A stretch of 49,218 nt of DNA. It comes from Cryobacterium sp. PH31-AA6 (GTDB lineage Bacteria > Actinomycetota > Actinomycetes > Actinomycetales > Microbacteriaceae). The notes under the pieces are model-generated. The model saw only the letters and a program-made list of their open reading frames with translations, was not told the DNA's origin and ran no database searches. The number at the start of each line of letters is the position of its first letter. Position 1 is the first letter of the stretch. A program made the translations under genes and the position numbers. The DNA lies in the NCBI RefSeq assembly GCF_030063195.1, contig NZ_JASISS010000024.1:1-49218 (forward strand). Reading direction: 5' to 3'. Positions 8,214-16,711 of this stretch are shown here, in pieces.

Positions 8214-9357
8214 AGAGGTCGGCGTGCAACTGCCAGACCCGCTCGGCGGAGTCACGCCAGCTGAAGGCCCGGGACCGGTCGCTTCCGACGATGCCCAGCC
8301 GGGTCGCCAGGGCGCGGTCGCCCAGGAGCCTGGTCAGCGCTTCCGCGAGACGCTCCGGGTAGCCGGCGGCATCCTCCCGTTCCACGACGATGCCGGCCTC
8401 GCCGCCGGCCTCGACCAGTGCGGGGGCATCGGAGTGGATCACCGGAGTTCCCAGATGGAAGGCCTGGATGATGGGGAGGGCGAAGCCCTCCTCGAGGCTG
8501 GGGAAGACGAGCACGGCGGCCCGGTCGATCACGACGGCGAGCTGCTCGTCGGTGAGGCCGATCATCGATCGCACCCGTCCCGGCGGGAGTCCGGCCTCGT
8601 CGGCGACCGATGAGAGCTCGAGTTCGCCCCACGAGTCGGGGCCCACGACGATGAGCGGCAGATCGGGGGCGCCGGGCAGACCGAGCGCGGTGATCAGGGC
8701 GCTGACGCCCTTGCGCGGTTCCAGCGTTCCCACGGTGACGATGTATTCGTGCGGCAGCGCCAGTGCCGAAGCCACGGTCTCCGCGGCGGATGAGTTCGAG
8801 GGCAGTCGGAATCGACTACCGACCGCGCCGCCGATGACCCGGATTCGATCGCCGAGGTCGACGATCTCGGTGAGCTGGTTCGCGACCGCGTGGCTGGGCA
8901 CCACGACGGCGTCGGCGTGCTTGCGGGCGCGCTTGAGCATGGCCTTGGTCCAGGCCACTGTGGTGGTCGTGAGCGCCTCCGGATGCGTCCAGGCGAGCAC
9001 GTCGTGCACGGTCACCGCCATCTGGGTGCCGTCGGCGACGATGTCATGTTTGCGGAGGGGGGCGAGAAGCCCCGGCGCGTGGATCATCCCCGAGCCAGAA
9101 GACCCGGCGATGCCCAGCTGCCACGCGGCCGCGAGCTCTCGCCGGGGGAGCGTCGTCCTGTGCAGCCCGGCCAGCCCCGGCAGGGCCGCCTCGAGCGCGG
9201 CATATTGCTCCGCCGAGGACGCGGAAACGATGCCCTCGACCTCGCAGTCAACCGGAGCGGTCGCAATGAGGGCGCGGGTGAGTTCCTCCGTGTAGCGTCC
9301 GATCCCACCGGGAACCGGAGAGCTCATCTGGTCGACGACAACCCGAAGTGTGATCAT
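8212..9357 (-). CDS. Glycosyltransferase family 4 (GT-B fold)
   Basis: This is a cytoplasmic GT-B transferase of 381 residues. The N-terminal domain carries GGIGRYTEEL (acceptor loop) and TVHDVLAWTHPEA. The C-terminal Glycos_transf_1 domain has YIVTVGTLEPRKGVSALI, LPLIVVGPDSWGE and the EX7E-type nucleotide-sugar site in VFPSLEEGFALPIIQAFHLG. ATG 9357 forms an ATGA overlap with the rfbD stop, so it is translated together with rfbD. Its place at the end of the rhamnose operon suggests a rhamnosyl- or mannosyltransferase, but the donor cannot be read from sequence. The stop codon sits inside repeat-derived DNA. Confidence 0.88.
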   Translation of the reverse strand: MITLRVVVDQMSSPVPGGIGRYTEELTRALIATAPVDCEVEGIVSASSAEQYAALEAALPGLAGLHRTTLPRRELAAAWQLGIAGSSGSGMIHAPGLLAPLRKHDIVADGTQMAVTVHDVLAWTHPEALTTTTVAWTKAMLKRARKHADAVVVPSHAVANQLTEIVDLGDRIRVIGGAVGSRFRLPSNSSAAETVASALALPHEYIVTVGTLEPRKGVSALITALGLPGAPDLPLIVVGPDSWGELELSSVADEAGLPPGRVRSMIGLTDEQLAVVIDRAAVLVFPSLEEGFALPIIQAFHLGTPVIHSDAPALVEAGGEAGIVVEREDAAGYPERLAEALTRLLGDRALATRLGIVGSDRSRAFSWRDSAERVWQLHADL

Positions 9358-10205
9358 TTTTCCTCGAAGATCCTCTGAGCCTGTGCGTCGGCGAGGGCCT
9401 CCCGCCAATCCCGCATCGGCGCGAGCCCGGCGGACTGCCAGGCGTCGTGCCCCAGCACGGAATAGGAGGGTCGCGGTGCCGGTCGGACGAACTGCGAGCT
9501 GTCGGTGGGGGTCACCCTGGCCGGGTCGAGGTTCGCCTGGGCAAATACGGCCTGGGCGAAACCGAACCAGCTGGTGACGCCTGAGTTCGTGCCGTGGTAA
9601 ATGCCGGCGGGGGCGTTCGCGTCGAGCAGTGCCACGACCTGGGCGGCCAGATCGGCGGTCCAGGTGGGCTGTCCGACCTGATCGTCGACGACGGTGAGGG
9701 TGTCCCGCGCTGCCGCGAGCTTCAGCATCGTCTTGGGGAAGTTCGGTCCGTGCTCGCCGTAAAGCCAGGCGGTGCGCACGATGTAGCTGCCGGTCGGGTG
9801 CGTGGCGAGCACGAACGCCTCCCCGGCGGCCTTGGTGCGGCCGTAGGCCGAGATCGGGTCGATCGTGGTGTCTTCGCTGTACGGCTCCGTCGCACTCCCG
9901 TCGAAGACGTAGTCGGTGGAGATCTGCACCAGCCTGGCGTTCTGCGCGGCCGCCGCCAGCGCCAGGTTATGCGGGCCGACGGCGTTGATGGCGTAGGCGG
10001 CATCCTCGTTCGTCTCGGCGTCGTCCACCTTCGTGTACGCGGCCGCGTTGATGATGACGTCGAAGCCGACCGTGGCCGTCATGACGGCGGCCAGGTCGGT
10101 GATGTCCAGTTGGGCCCGGTCGAAGGCGGTCACGTCTCGGCCGGCGAGGGCTGCCTGCAGGTCGCGGCCGAGCATCCCGGCCGCGCCGGTGATCAGATAC
10201 TTCAT
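9354..10205 (-). CDS. rfbD: dTDP-4-dehydrorhamnose reductase
   Basis: This enzyme catalyses the last step to dTDP-L-rhamnose, the NAD(P)H reduction of dTDP-4-dehydro-L-rhamnose. It is a 283-residue SDR protein with GAAGMLGRDL (nucleotide loop), INAAAYTKVDDAE, VQISTDYVFDG, SAYGRTKAAGE (Tyr/Lys pair) and IVRTAWLYGEHGPNF, all typical of RmlD. ATG 10205 has GAGGAG 5 nt upstream, and the residues before it are not RmlD-like. It is separated from rfbB by a toxin-antitoxin pair, and its stop overlaps the downstream glycosyltransferase start. Confidence 0.95.
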   Translation of the reverse strand: MKYLITGAAGMLGRDLQAALAGRDVTAFDRAQLDITDLAAVMTATVGFDVIINAAAYTKVDDAETNEDAAYAINAVGPHNLALAAAAQNARLVQISTDYVFDGSATEPYSEDTTIDPISAYGRTKAAGEAFVLATHPTGSYIVRTAWLYGEHGPNFPKTMLKLAAARDTLTVVDDQVGQPTWTADLAAQVVALLDANAPAGIYHGTNSGVTSWFGFAQAVFAQANLDPARVTPTDSSQFVRPAPRPSYSVLGHDAWQSAGLAPMRDWREALADAQAQRIFEEK

Positions 10206-10227
10206 GTGCTCCTCGAGACGGTAACTG

Positions 10228-10629
10228 CTAGACGGTGATGATTTCTGGCCCGCCCAAGTCTGCCAGAACAGCGAAGTCCGTGTCCTGGGTGAAGACGGGG
10301 AGGGAGTGGGCGAGGGCAATGGCGGCGATCCAGAGGTCATTGACATTGACCTTGCGACCCGACTCACTCACCGCCTGTCGCATGCGGCCCCACTGGGCAG
10401 CAGCGGCGGTGTCGGCGGGAAGGGTGACGAGGCCCGACAGAGATTCGATGGTGGCCAGACGCACGGCACGCGTGTGCAACGATGTCGCGGCGTGCACGCC
10501 GGCATAGAGCTCACCATGGGTGATGGCGGAGACGAACTGGTGGTCTGGGAGTGCTGCGACATCGAGTTGACGCCCCTGTTCCTGCGCAATGAACACGCTG
10601 GTGTCGAGGAGTCCGCGACTGGGGGTCAC
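10228..10629 (-). CDS. vapC: PIN-domain toxin (VapC family ribonuclease)
   Basis: A 133-residue PIN nuclease. The acidic metal-binding residues are present: Asp9 in LLDTSVFI, Glu40 in ITHGELYAGV, Asp98 in VNVNDLWIAAIA, and Asp116/Asp118 in FTQDTDFAVLA. VapC proteins cleave tRNA or rRNA until bound by their antitoxin. It starts at a GTG whose last bases overlap the antitoxin stop (GTGA, 10626-10629), the usual coupled order of antitoxin then toxin. It lies 22 bp before rfbD on the same strand, inside the otherwise standard rhamnose gene order. Confidence 0.92.
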   Translation of the reverse strand: MTPSRGLLDTSVFIAQEQGRQLDVAALPDHQFVSAITHGELYAGVHAATSLHTRAVRLATIESLSGLVTLPADTAAAAQWGRMRQAVSESGRKVNVNDLWIAAIALAHSLPVFTQDTDFAVLADLGGPEIITV

Positions 10630-10877
10630 TGGATGGGGCCGAGATCGTCGGTCGTGTCATCCCAGAGGTCGTGCGGGTGGGCCTCTGCGACCGGTTTCCC
10701 GGGTCTCAGCGCCAGGAATTCCTGCTTCGTGAGGAATAGTCGTGTGGGTGGGCGCACCGGAACCAGAGTCGCCGCGGGCACGCCGTTCACCGTGATCGTC
10801 ACCTCTTCACCGTTTCGGGCGCGCTCGATGATCTCCGCGGTGTGATTCCGAAGATCTCGAACCGGAACAAGACTCAT
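10626..10877 (-). CDS. Phd/YefM-type antitoxin
   Basis: An 83-residue protein starting MSLVPVRDLRNHTAEIIERA and continuing G-E-E-V-T-I-T-V-N-G-V-P-A-A-T-L-V-P-V. This is the classic Phd/YefM N-terminal DNA-binding and dimerisation domain. The acidic C-terminal tail (DDTTDDLG) would wrap the toxin. The ATG at 10877 was chosen because the upstream in-frame extension is unlike the family. It overlaps the toxin gene by 4 bp and follows the rfbB stop by 53 bp. Such antitoxins usually repress their own promoter, which would lie in that 53-bp gap, but no operator could be defined. Confidence 0.9.
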   Translation of the reverse strand: MSLVPVRDLRNHTAEIIERARNGEEVTITVNGVPAATLVPVRPPTRLFLTKQEFLALRPGKPVAEAHPHDLWDDTTDDLGPIQ

Positions 10878-10930
10878 GAAACCAGTGTAGCCGCTTGTAG
10901 CGCGCCGTAGGCGTTGAGGCCTGGCCTGGC

Positions 10931-11917
10931 CTAACTCAATTCCGCACGGGCCTTGAGGGGCTCCCACCAGGCGCGGTTCTCGCGGTACCACTGCACCACG
11001 TCGGCGAGGCCCTGTTCGAACGGGACCTGCGGGGTGTAGCCGAGTTCGGCCTGGATCTTGCCGATGTCGACCGAGTAGCGCAGGTCGTGGCCGAGGCGGT
11101 CGGCGACGCGGTCGACGTATGACCAGTCCTTGCCGGTCGCGTCGAGCAGGAGCTGGGTGAGCTCAAGGTTGGTCAGTTCGGTGCCGCCGCCGATGTTGTA
11201 GATCTCACCGGCGCGGCCGCCGACGAGCACCATGGCGATGGCGCGGGTGTGGTCGTCCACGTGCAGCCAGTCACGAATGTTGTTGCCCTCGCCGTAGAGC
11301 GGAACGTGCTTGTCGTCGATCAGGTTCGTGACGAACAGCGGAATGACCTTTTCGGGGAAGTGGTACGGGCCGTAGTTGTTCGAGCAGCGGGTGATCGAGA
11401 TGTTCAGGCCGTGCGTTCGGTGGTAGCTGCGGGCGAGCAGGTCGCTGCCGGCCTTGGACGCCGAATACGGCGAGTTGGGCTCGAGCGCGCGCTCCTCGTC
11501 CCACGAACCCTCGGCGATGGAGCCGTAGACCTCGTCGGTGGAGACGTGCACGAACCGCTTGAGGTCGTGGCGCAGGGCGGCGTCGAGAAGCTGCTGGGTG
11601 CCGAGCACATTGGTCTCGACGAAGATCGAGGCGTCCCGCACCGAGCGGTCAACGTGGGACTCCGCCGCGAAGTGCACAACGGCGTCGAGGGTCGGGAACA
11701 GCGTGTCGAGCAGGGCGGCGTCGCGGATGTCGCCGTGCACGAACGAATAGCGGGGGCTCTCCGCGATGGGAGCCAGGTTCTCGAGGTTTCCCGAGTAGGT
11801 GAGGGCGTCGAGAACGACGACTTCGGCGCCCTCCAGGCCGGGATAGGCGTCTTCGAGGGTGCGTCGAACGAAGTTCGAGCCGATGAAACCGGCTCCGCCG
11901 GTGACGAGAATCTTCAT
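10931..11917 (-). CDS. rfbB: dTDP-glucose 4,6-dehydratase
   Basis: This enzyme makes dTDP-4-keto-6-deoxy-D-glucose, the second step to dTDP-L-rhamnose. It is 328 residues and NAD-binding. The GGAGFIGSNF loop is at 7-16, the catalytic Thr-Asp-Glu at 127-129 in VSTDEVYGS, and Tyr151/Lys155 in SPYSASKAGSD, with the C-terminal substrate pocket around NNYGPYHFPEKVIP and GxNIRDWLHVDDH. ATG 11917 begins directly at the first strand. The gene diverges from rfbC with a 74-bp gap. Downstream on the same strand come the toxin-antitoxin pair, rfbD and a glycosyltransferase. Confidence 0.97.
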   Translation of the reverse strand: MKILVTGGAGFIGSNFVRRTLEDAYPGLEGAEVVVLDALTYSGNLENLAPIAESPRYSFVHGDIRDAALLDTLFPTLDAVVHFAAESHVDRSVRDASIFVETNVLGTQQLLDAALRHDLKRFVHVSTDEVYGSIAEGSWDEERALEPNSPYSASKAGSDLLARSYHRTHGLNISITRCSNNYGPYHFPEKVIPLFVTNLIDDKHVPLYGEGNNIRDWLHVDDHTRAIAMVLVGGRAGEIYNIGGGTELTNLELTQLLLDATGKDWSYVDRVADRLGHDLRYSVDIGKIQAELGYTPQVPFEQGLADVVQWYRENRAWWEPLKARAELS

Positions 11918-11978
11918 GTGGGAGGTTACCGTTCCGTTAGCTGAAAGTGCCCCCGTGATTCTACCGGAAAGCACTTGG

Positions 11979-11984
11979 TAGACT
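11979..11984 (+). promoter_or_regulatory. Candidate -10 element for rfbC (leaderless)
   Basis: TAGACT is followed after 7 nt by the GTG start of rfbC at 11992, so the transcript would begin at or near the start codon. GTGATT about 18 nt upstream (11955-11960) is a weak -35 candidate. The element lies in the 74-bp divergent gap shared with rfbB. Confidence 0.45.
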
Positions 11985-11991
11985 GCTCCGC

Positions 11992-12600
11992 GTGAAGATC
12001 CGTGAACTTTCCATTCCCGATTCCTACGAAATCACTCCGAAACAGTTTGGGGACGACCGGGGGGTTTTCCTTGAGTGGTACCGTTTCGATCGCCTCGAGG
12101 AGGCACTCGGACACGAACTGAACATCGCCCAGGCGAACACCTCGGTGTCAAAGCGTGGTTCGGTGCGCGGCATCCACTTCGCTGACATTCCGCCGAGTCA
12201 GGCGAAGTACGTGACGGCGACGCACGGTGCCGTGCTCGACTACGTCATCGACATTCGCGTGGGCTCGCCGACCTTCGGCCAGTGGGACAGCGTGCTGCTC
12301 GATGACACCGACCGGCGCGCGATCTACATTGCCGAAGGCCTCGGCCACTGCTTCGTGGCGCTCACAGACAACGCCACGGTGAGCTACCTCGTGACCGCAC
12401 CCTTCAACCCGGGCCGTGAGCACGGTATCAGCCCGCTCGACGCCGAGATCGGTCTCGTTTTCCCGCCCGAAGCCGGTGAGCTGCTCTTGTCTCCGAAGGA
12501 CACGGATGCTCCGGGCCTGGCCGAAGCCGCCGCGAGCGGCCTCCTGCCCACCTGGGACGCCGCACGCGCGTTCTACGATTCCCTGAACGAAGGAAAGTAA
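11992..12600 (+). CDS. rfbC: dTDP-4-dehydrorhamnose 3,5-epimerase
   Basis: Third step of dTDP-L-rhamnose synthesis, the double epimerisation at C3 and C5. This 202-residue cupin has [16 protein letters not shown] (catalytic His62), GHCFVAL and Tyr132 in [11 protein letters not shown], the RmlC active-site set. GTG 11992 matches the expected N-terminus [14 protein letters not shown] and is preceded by a TANNNT box rather than a Shine-Dalgarno sequence. rfbA follows 2 bp after the stop, so they form a two-gene operon. Confidence 0.96.
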   Translation: MKIRELSIPDSYEITPKQFGDDRGVFLEWYRFDRLEEALGHELNIAQANTSVSKRGSVRGIHFADIPPSQAKYVTATHGAVLDYVIDIRVGSPTFGQWDSVLLDDTDRRAIYIAEGLGHCFVALTDNATVSYLVTAPFNPGREHGISPLDAEIGLVFPPEAGELLLSPKDTDAPGLAEAAASGLLPTWDAARAFYDSLNEGK

Positions 12601-12602
12601 CC

Positions 12603-13472
12603 ATGCGCGGCATCATTCTCGCCGGCGGCTCTGGCACGCGCCTGTGGCCGATCACCAAGGGCATCTCCAAGCAGCTCATGCCCATTTACGACAAGCCGAT
12701 GATCTACTACCCCCTGTCGACGCTGATGATGGCGGGCATTCGGGAAATCCTGATCATCACGACCCCGGAATACAACGACCAGTTCCGGGCGCTGCTCGGG
12801 GACGGCTCCGACCTCGGTATTCGTCTCGAGTACGCCGTGCAGCCGTCGCCCGACGGACTCGCCCAGGCCTTCATCATCGGTGAGGAGTTCATCGGCAGTG
12901 AGAGCGTCGCGCTCGTACTCGGCGACAACATCTTCCACGGTGCCGGTCTCGGATCCGCCCTGCGGGGAAACCACGAGCTCGCGGGTGCGCGGATCTTCGC
13001 CTACCACGTCAGCAACCCGACGTCCTACGGCGTTGTGGAGTTCGACTCGGACTTCACGGCCGTGTCGATCGAAGAGAAGCCGGCCAGGCCCAAGAGCAAC
13101 TACGCGGTGCCCGGTCTCTACTTCTACGACAATTCCGTCGTCGCCATTGCCAAGACCATCGAGCCGAGCGCCAGGGGCGAACTCGAGATCAGCACGATCA
13201 ACGAGCGCTACCTGCAGCAGGGCAACCTGCACGTGCAGGTTCTCGATCGAGGTACGGCCTGGCTCGACACCGGGACCTTCGAGTCGATGATGCAGGCGTC
13301 CGAGTATGTGCGCGTGATCGAAGACCGTCAGGGCTTCAAGGTCGGCTGTATCGAGGAGATCGCCTGGCGCGCGGGCTGGATCACCGAGTCACAGCTCGAG
13401 GAACTCGCTGAGCCGCTGAAGAAGAGTGGCTACGGCAAGTACCTGGCCGGGCTGGTCACGCCGGAAGACTGA
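12603..13472 (+). CDS. rfbA: Glucose-1-phosphate thymidylyltransferase
   Basis: First step of the rhamnose pathway, making dTDP-glucose from glucose-1-phosphate and dTTP. It is 289 residues with the nucleotidyltransferase signature [17 protein letters not shown] at 8-24, the dTTP/sugar pocket [15 protein letters not shown], the metal site [10 protein letters not shown], and [10 protein letters not shown] and [14 protein letters not shown] further on. AAGGA lies just before the ATG. It follows rfbC by 2 bp and is convergent with a GT2 gene that ends 2 bp beyond its stop. Confidence 0.97.
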   Translation: MRGIILAGGSGTRLWPITKGISKQLMPIYDKPMIYYPLSTLMMAGIREILIITTPEYNDQFRALLGDGSDLGIRLEYAVQPSPDGLAQAFIIGEEFIGSESVALVLGDNIFHGAGLGSALRGNHELAGARIFAYHVSNPTSYGVVEFDSDFTAVSIEEKPARPKSNYAVPGLYFYDNSVVAIAKTIEPSARGELEISTINERYLQQGNLHVQVLDRGTAWLDTGTFESMMQASEYVRVIEDRQGFKVGCIEEIAWRAGWITESQLEELAEPLKKSGYGKYLAGLVTPED

Positions 13473-13474
13473 GG

Positions 13475-14347
13475 CTAACCGAGTCGTCCGGTGCGGGTGT
13501 AGAGCCTGGCCCGGGCGGCCAGCCCCAGCTTGAGCGCCCAGCGGATCGGGGCGAGGTAGGGAGCGGAATACTTCTTCTCCAGGTACCGGTAAGCGCTGGC
13601 GTGATGAGCCACCACCATCTTCTCCGATTCGACGCTGGTGGAGTGCGCGCCCGTGTGGATGACCGAGGCAGCCGGGGTATAGATGTTCTTCCACCCGGCC
13701 TTGTCCAGCCGGTATCCGAGGTCCACGTCTTCGAAGTACATGAAGAAGCCTTCGTCGAAGCCGTTCAGCTCCTCGAATGCGCTGCGGCGCACGAGGAGGC
13801 ACGCACCGGAAAGCCAGCCGACGGCTCGACGGGTATCGGAACCCTGGCTCTCGGCGCGGTAGGAACGACTCCACGGGTTGCCGGGCCAGACCTGAGCGAA
13901 GAGAGCGTGGCCGACTCCGGTTCGGATGGAGGGGAGCTGGCGTCCTGACGGATAGGTCGTGCCGTCCGCATTGAGGACACGTGGCCCGACGGAGCCGACC
14001 TGGGGATCGGCCGCGAGCTCTGCCAGGAGCGCGCTGGTGGCGCCGTGGCCGAGCTCGACATCGGGATTCGAGATGAGGATTGCCGTCACGTGTGGGGGCA
14101 GTGCCGCGATCGCCGCGTTGATGGCTCCGCCGTAGCCGCGGTTCTCACCGAGTGCCAGGAGCCGTGCCCCGTTTTCACGGGCGATGTTCGTCGTGTCCTC
14201 GAGGTCAGCTGAGTGGTTGTCGGCCACGACGACGTCGAGTGCGGCATCCTCACTGGCCCTGACGGACTCGAGGAATTTCGGCAGGTGGGTGCTCGAGTTG
14301 TAGGTCACTGTAACGACCACGGTGGACTCGAGAAGAGGGCTAGACAT
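13475..14347 (-). CDS. GT2 glycosyltransferase, WbbL-like (probable rhamnosyltransferase)
   Basis: A 290-residue GT-A enzyme with VVVTVTYNSS, VVADNHS, NRGYGGAIN, ISNPDVE (DxD-equivalent), VGWLSGACLLVRR and FEELNGFDEGFFMYFEDVDL. This set is typical of the WbbL/RfbF family, which transfers rhamnose from dTDP-rhamnose. That role fits its position next to rfbA-D. ATG 14347 is preferred; GTG 14350 and TTG 14356 are close in-frame alternatives. The gene is convergent with rfbA, with a 2-bp gap. Acceptor specificity cannot be read. Confidence 0.87.
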   Translation of the reverse strand: MSSPLLESTVVVTVTYNSSTHLPKFLESVRASEDAALDVVVADNHSADLEDTTNIARENGARLLALGENRGYGGAINAAIAALPPHVTAILISNPDVELGHGATSALLAELAADPQVGSVGPRVLNADGTTYPSGRQLPSIRTGVGHALFAQVWPGNPWSRSYRAESQGSDTRRAVGWLSGACLLVRRSAFEELNGFDEGFFMYFEDVDLGYRLDKAGWKNIYTPAASVIHTGAHSTSVESEKMVVAHHASAYRYLEKKYSAPYLAPIRWALKLGLAARARLYTRTGRLG

Positions 14348-14493
14348 CACGGACAAGCATACTCAGTGCCATTGTCATCGGGGTCGCAGCCTGGGCCGGC
14401 CACTCAGCTTTGCGCCGGTACCGCTTGATACACTGGTAGGGATATGCCTACTTCACTGGACACGGTACCGACTTCGACGACCACGAGGATCTT

Positions 14494-15789
14494 TTGACAG
14501 TCTTTAGCAGGAGCCTCAGAATCATTCGAGACCAGGGTCCCCGCGTCTTTGTCGGCAAGGCGTTGCGCGCTGGGCTGCGACCGGTGCGTGTTCTGCGCGC
14601 GGAAGGCCCGAGGGTATTCCTCGTGCGCGCGTTGACGAAGGCAACCACAAAGATCATGCGCCATGAGACCGTCATGCTCGTCGCGAACGAGGACGCGGCG
14701 CAGTTGGACTGGACACAGTCCCCACCCTGGCGGATCAACCCGACCGTCGTCGATGAGGGCCCGATCGACATCGCATGGATCATGTCTCCTCCCGGTCTTG
14801 AAAGTGGCGGGCACCAGAACCTCTTCCGGTTCATCGATATCGCGGAGAAGGCCGGGCACCGCTGCTCGATCTACCTCTACACGACCAGCGCCGACACCGT
14901 GAGCATCCCTGATATCCGCGCGATGTTGCGCTCGGCCGGCGCCTATCCGGAGGTCGCGGCTCGAATCGCGATGTACGACCGGGAACAGGGCGTCGACGCG
15001 AGCACCCAGGCCATTTTCGCCACAGGCTGGGAGACGGCCTATCCGGCGTACCTCGATAAGTCCGACGCGCGTCGGTTTTACTTCGTGCAGGACTACGAGG
15101 CCAGTTTTTACCCGCTTGGTACGGAGTCGCTGCTCGCCGGCAACACGTACAGGTTCGGCTTCCACGGCATCACGGCCGGGGGCTGGCTGGCCCACAAGCT
15201 TGCAACCGAGTACGGCATGAGTACGGACCACTTCGACTTCGCCGTCGACAAGACCCATTACAGCGTGACCAACGTGGAAAGGCGCACTGAGGTATTCTTC
15301 TACGCCAGACCGGTCACCCCCAGGCGCGCCTTCGAATTCGGACTCCTCGCGCTGGCTGAATTCGCCAGGCTCAAGCCCGACGTACGCATCAACCTCGCCG
15401 GTTGGGACGTCTCGAACTGGAACATTCCGTTTGAATACACGAATCTCTCGAGCCTCGATATCTCGGAACTCAACGCCGTCTACAACCGTTGTGCCGCCGG
15501 CCTCGTGATGTCGCTGTCCAACATGTCACTGTTGCCCCTCGAACTGCTGTCGAGCGGTGTGACGCCGGTCGTCAACGACGGGCCGAACAACCGGATGGTG
15601 TCGGACAATCCGTTCATCGAATATGTGCCGGCCTCCCCCCTGGCCATTGCTCGCAAGATGGCCGAGGTGCTCGATCACCCGGATGCCGTTGAACGGTCCA
15701 TCGCGATGTCGGAGTCGGTCGCGCAGGTGAACTGGTCGGATTCCGGCGCTCAGTTCCTCGCGGCGTTCGAAGGGGCCATGCGTGGCTAA
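14494..15789 (+). CDS. WsaF-like glycosyltransferase (probable rhamnosyltransferase)
   Basis: A 431-residue GT-B protein. The core has IDIAWIMSPPGLESGGHQNLFRFI split over the first domain, FATGWETAYPAY, FYFVQDYEASFYPLG, FYARPVTPRRAFEFG and VMSLSNMSLLPLELLSSG. This resembles WsaF, the beta-1,2-rhamnosyltransferase of Geobacillus stearothermophilus S-layer glycan synthesis. About 75 N-terminal residues are basic and variable. The TTG start at 14494 has GAGGA upstream. It begins a three-gene plus-strand operon: its last 8 bp overlap the epimerase gene. Confidence 0.8.
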   Translation: MTVFSRSLRIIRDQGPRVFVGKALRAGLRPVRVLRAEGPRVFLVRALTKATTKIMRHETVMLVANEDAAQLDWTQSPPWRINPTVVDEGPIDIAWIMSPPGLESGGHQNLFRFIDIAEKAGHRCSIYLYTTSADTVSIPDIRAMLRSAGAYPEVAARIAMYDREQGVDASTQAIFATGWETAYPAYLDKSDARRFYFVQDYEASFYPLGTESLLAGNTYRFGFHGITAGGWLAHKLATEYGMSTDHFDFAVDKTHYSVTNVERRTEVFFYARPVTPRRAFEFGLLALAEFARLKPDVRINLAGWDVSNWNIPFEYTNLSSLDISELNAVYNRCAAGLVMSLSNMSLLPLELLSSGVTPVVNDGPNNRMVSDNPFIEYVPASPLAIARKMAEVLDHPDAVERSIAMSESVAQVNWSDSGAQFLAAFEGAMRG

Positions 15790-16711
15790 AGCGGTCGTCA
15801 TCGGCGCCAACGGGTTCATCGGGTCTCACCTGGTCGACTCGCTCGCAGCGGCGGGACACTCCGTCACTGCCTTCGACCGTTTCAGTTCGCAGGAACCGAC
15901 GTTCTCGGCTCTTGACGTGCGCGTCATGCAGGGCGAGTTTCTGAGCCGCTCAGACCTCGAGAACGCCGTGGACGGCCAGGACTACGTGTTCCACTTCCTG
16001 TCCACGACAAGCCCCGCGACAGCGGAGAGCGACCCGACCTTGGACATCCGCACCAACGTAGCCCAGACGGTGGAACTGCTCGAATCGGCCGTGGCGGCGG
16101 GCATCAAGCACTTCTACTTCGCCTCGACCGGTGGTGCGATTTACGGACCGCAGGGCAAGGCGGAGTACGCGGAAATCGACCGGGCCCTGCCCATTTCTCC
16201 ATATGGGATCGGCAAGCTCTCGATCGAGCATTACCTGCACTACTTCAAGGCCAAACACGGACTTGAGTCGACTGCGCTGCGCATCTCAAATCCCTACGGG
16301 ACGCGCCAGAAGTCCAACAAGAAGCAGGGCCTGATTCCGATCGCACTCCGGCAGATATCCCTGGGACGCCCCGTGATCCGGCTCGGCAACGGCGGCATGG
16401 TGCGGGACTATGTCTACGTGGAGGACCTGGTACGCATGGTGACACCGATGGTTGGTGTGCCCACCGAATTCGATCTGTACAACCTGGGCAGCGGTATCGG
16501 CTACTCCGTGACGGACATCATTGACTCCCTCCGCAGGGTGACCGGAATCGATTTCGCCATTGAGGAACGACCGGCCCCCTCCACATTCGTCGACCGGGTC
16601 GTGCTCGATACGGCGCGCTACCGCGCCGAGTTCGGCTCTGCCGAGATGACCGAGCTCGACGAGGGCGTTCGACTGACCTACCAGGAAATCCGAGAGCACC
16701 AGAATGACTGA
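15782..16711 (+). CDS. NAD-dependent epimerase/dehydratase (SDR)
   Basis: A 309-residue extended SDR with VIGANGFIGSHLV (NAD loop), FASTGGAIYG, PYGIGKLSIEHY (Tyr and Lys four apart) and LRISNPYGTRQ plus VRDYVYVEDLVRM in the sugar-binding part. These are UDP-glucose 4-epimerase-like features, so it probably epimerises a nucleotide sugar at C4 for the neighbouring transferases, but its substrate cannot be assigned. GTG 15782 overlaps the preceding gene by 8 bp, and its stop overlaps the next gene by 8 bp, so all three are translated as a unit. Confidence 0.85.
   Translation: MAKAVVIGANGFIGSHLVDSLAAAGHSVTAFDRFSSQEPTFSALDVRVMQGEFLSRSDLENAVDGQDYVFHFLSTTSPATAESDPTLDIRTNVAQTVELLESAVAAGIKHFYFASTGGAIYGPQGKAEYAEIDRALPISPYGIGKLSIEHYLHYFKAKHGLESTALRISNPYGTRQKSNKKQGLIPIALRQISLGRPVIRLGNGGMVRDYVYVEDLVRMVTPMVGVPTEFDLYNLGSGIGYSVTDIIDSLRRVTGIDFAIEERPAPSTFVDRVVLDTARYRAEFGSAEMTELDEGVRLTYQEIREHQND

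Noticed and set aside
13475..13476. A terminator between rfbA and the convergent GT2 gene
   Set aside because: The genes are only 2 bp apart and no hairpin with a clear loop was found at the junction.
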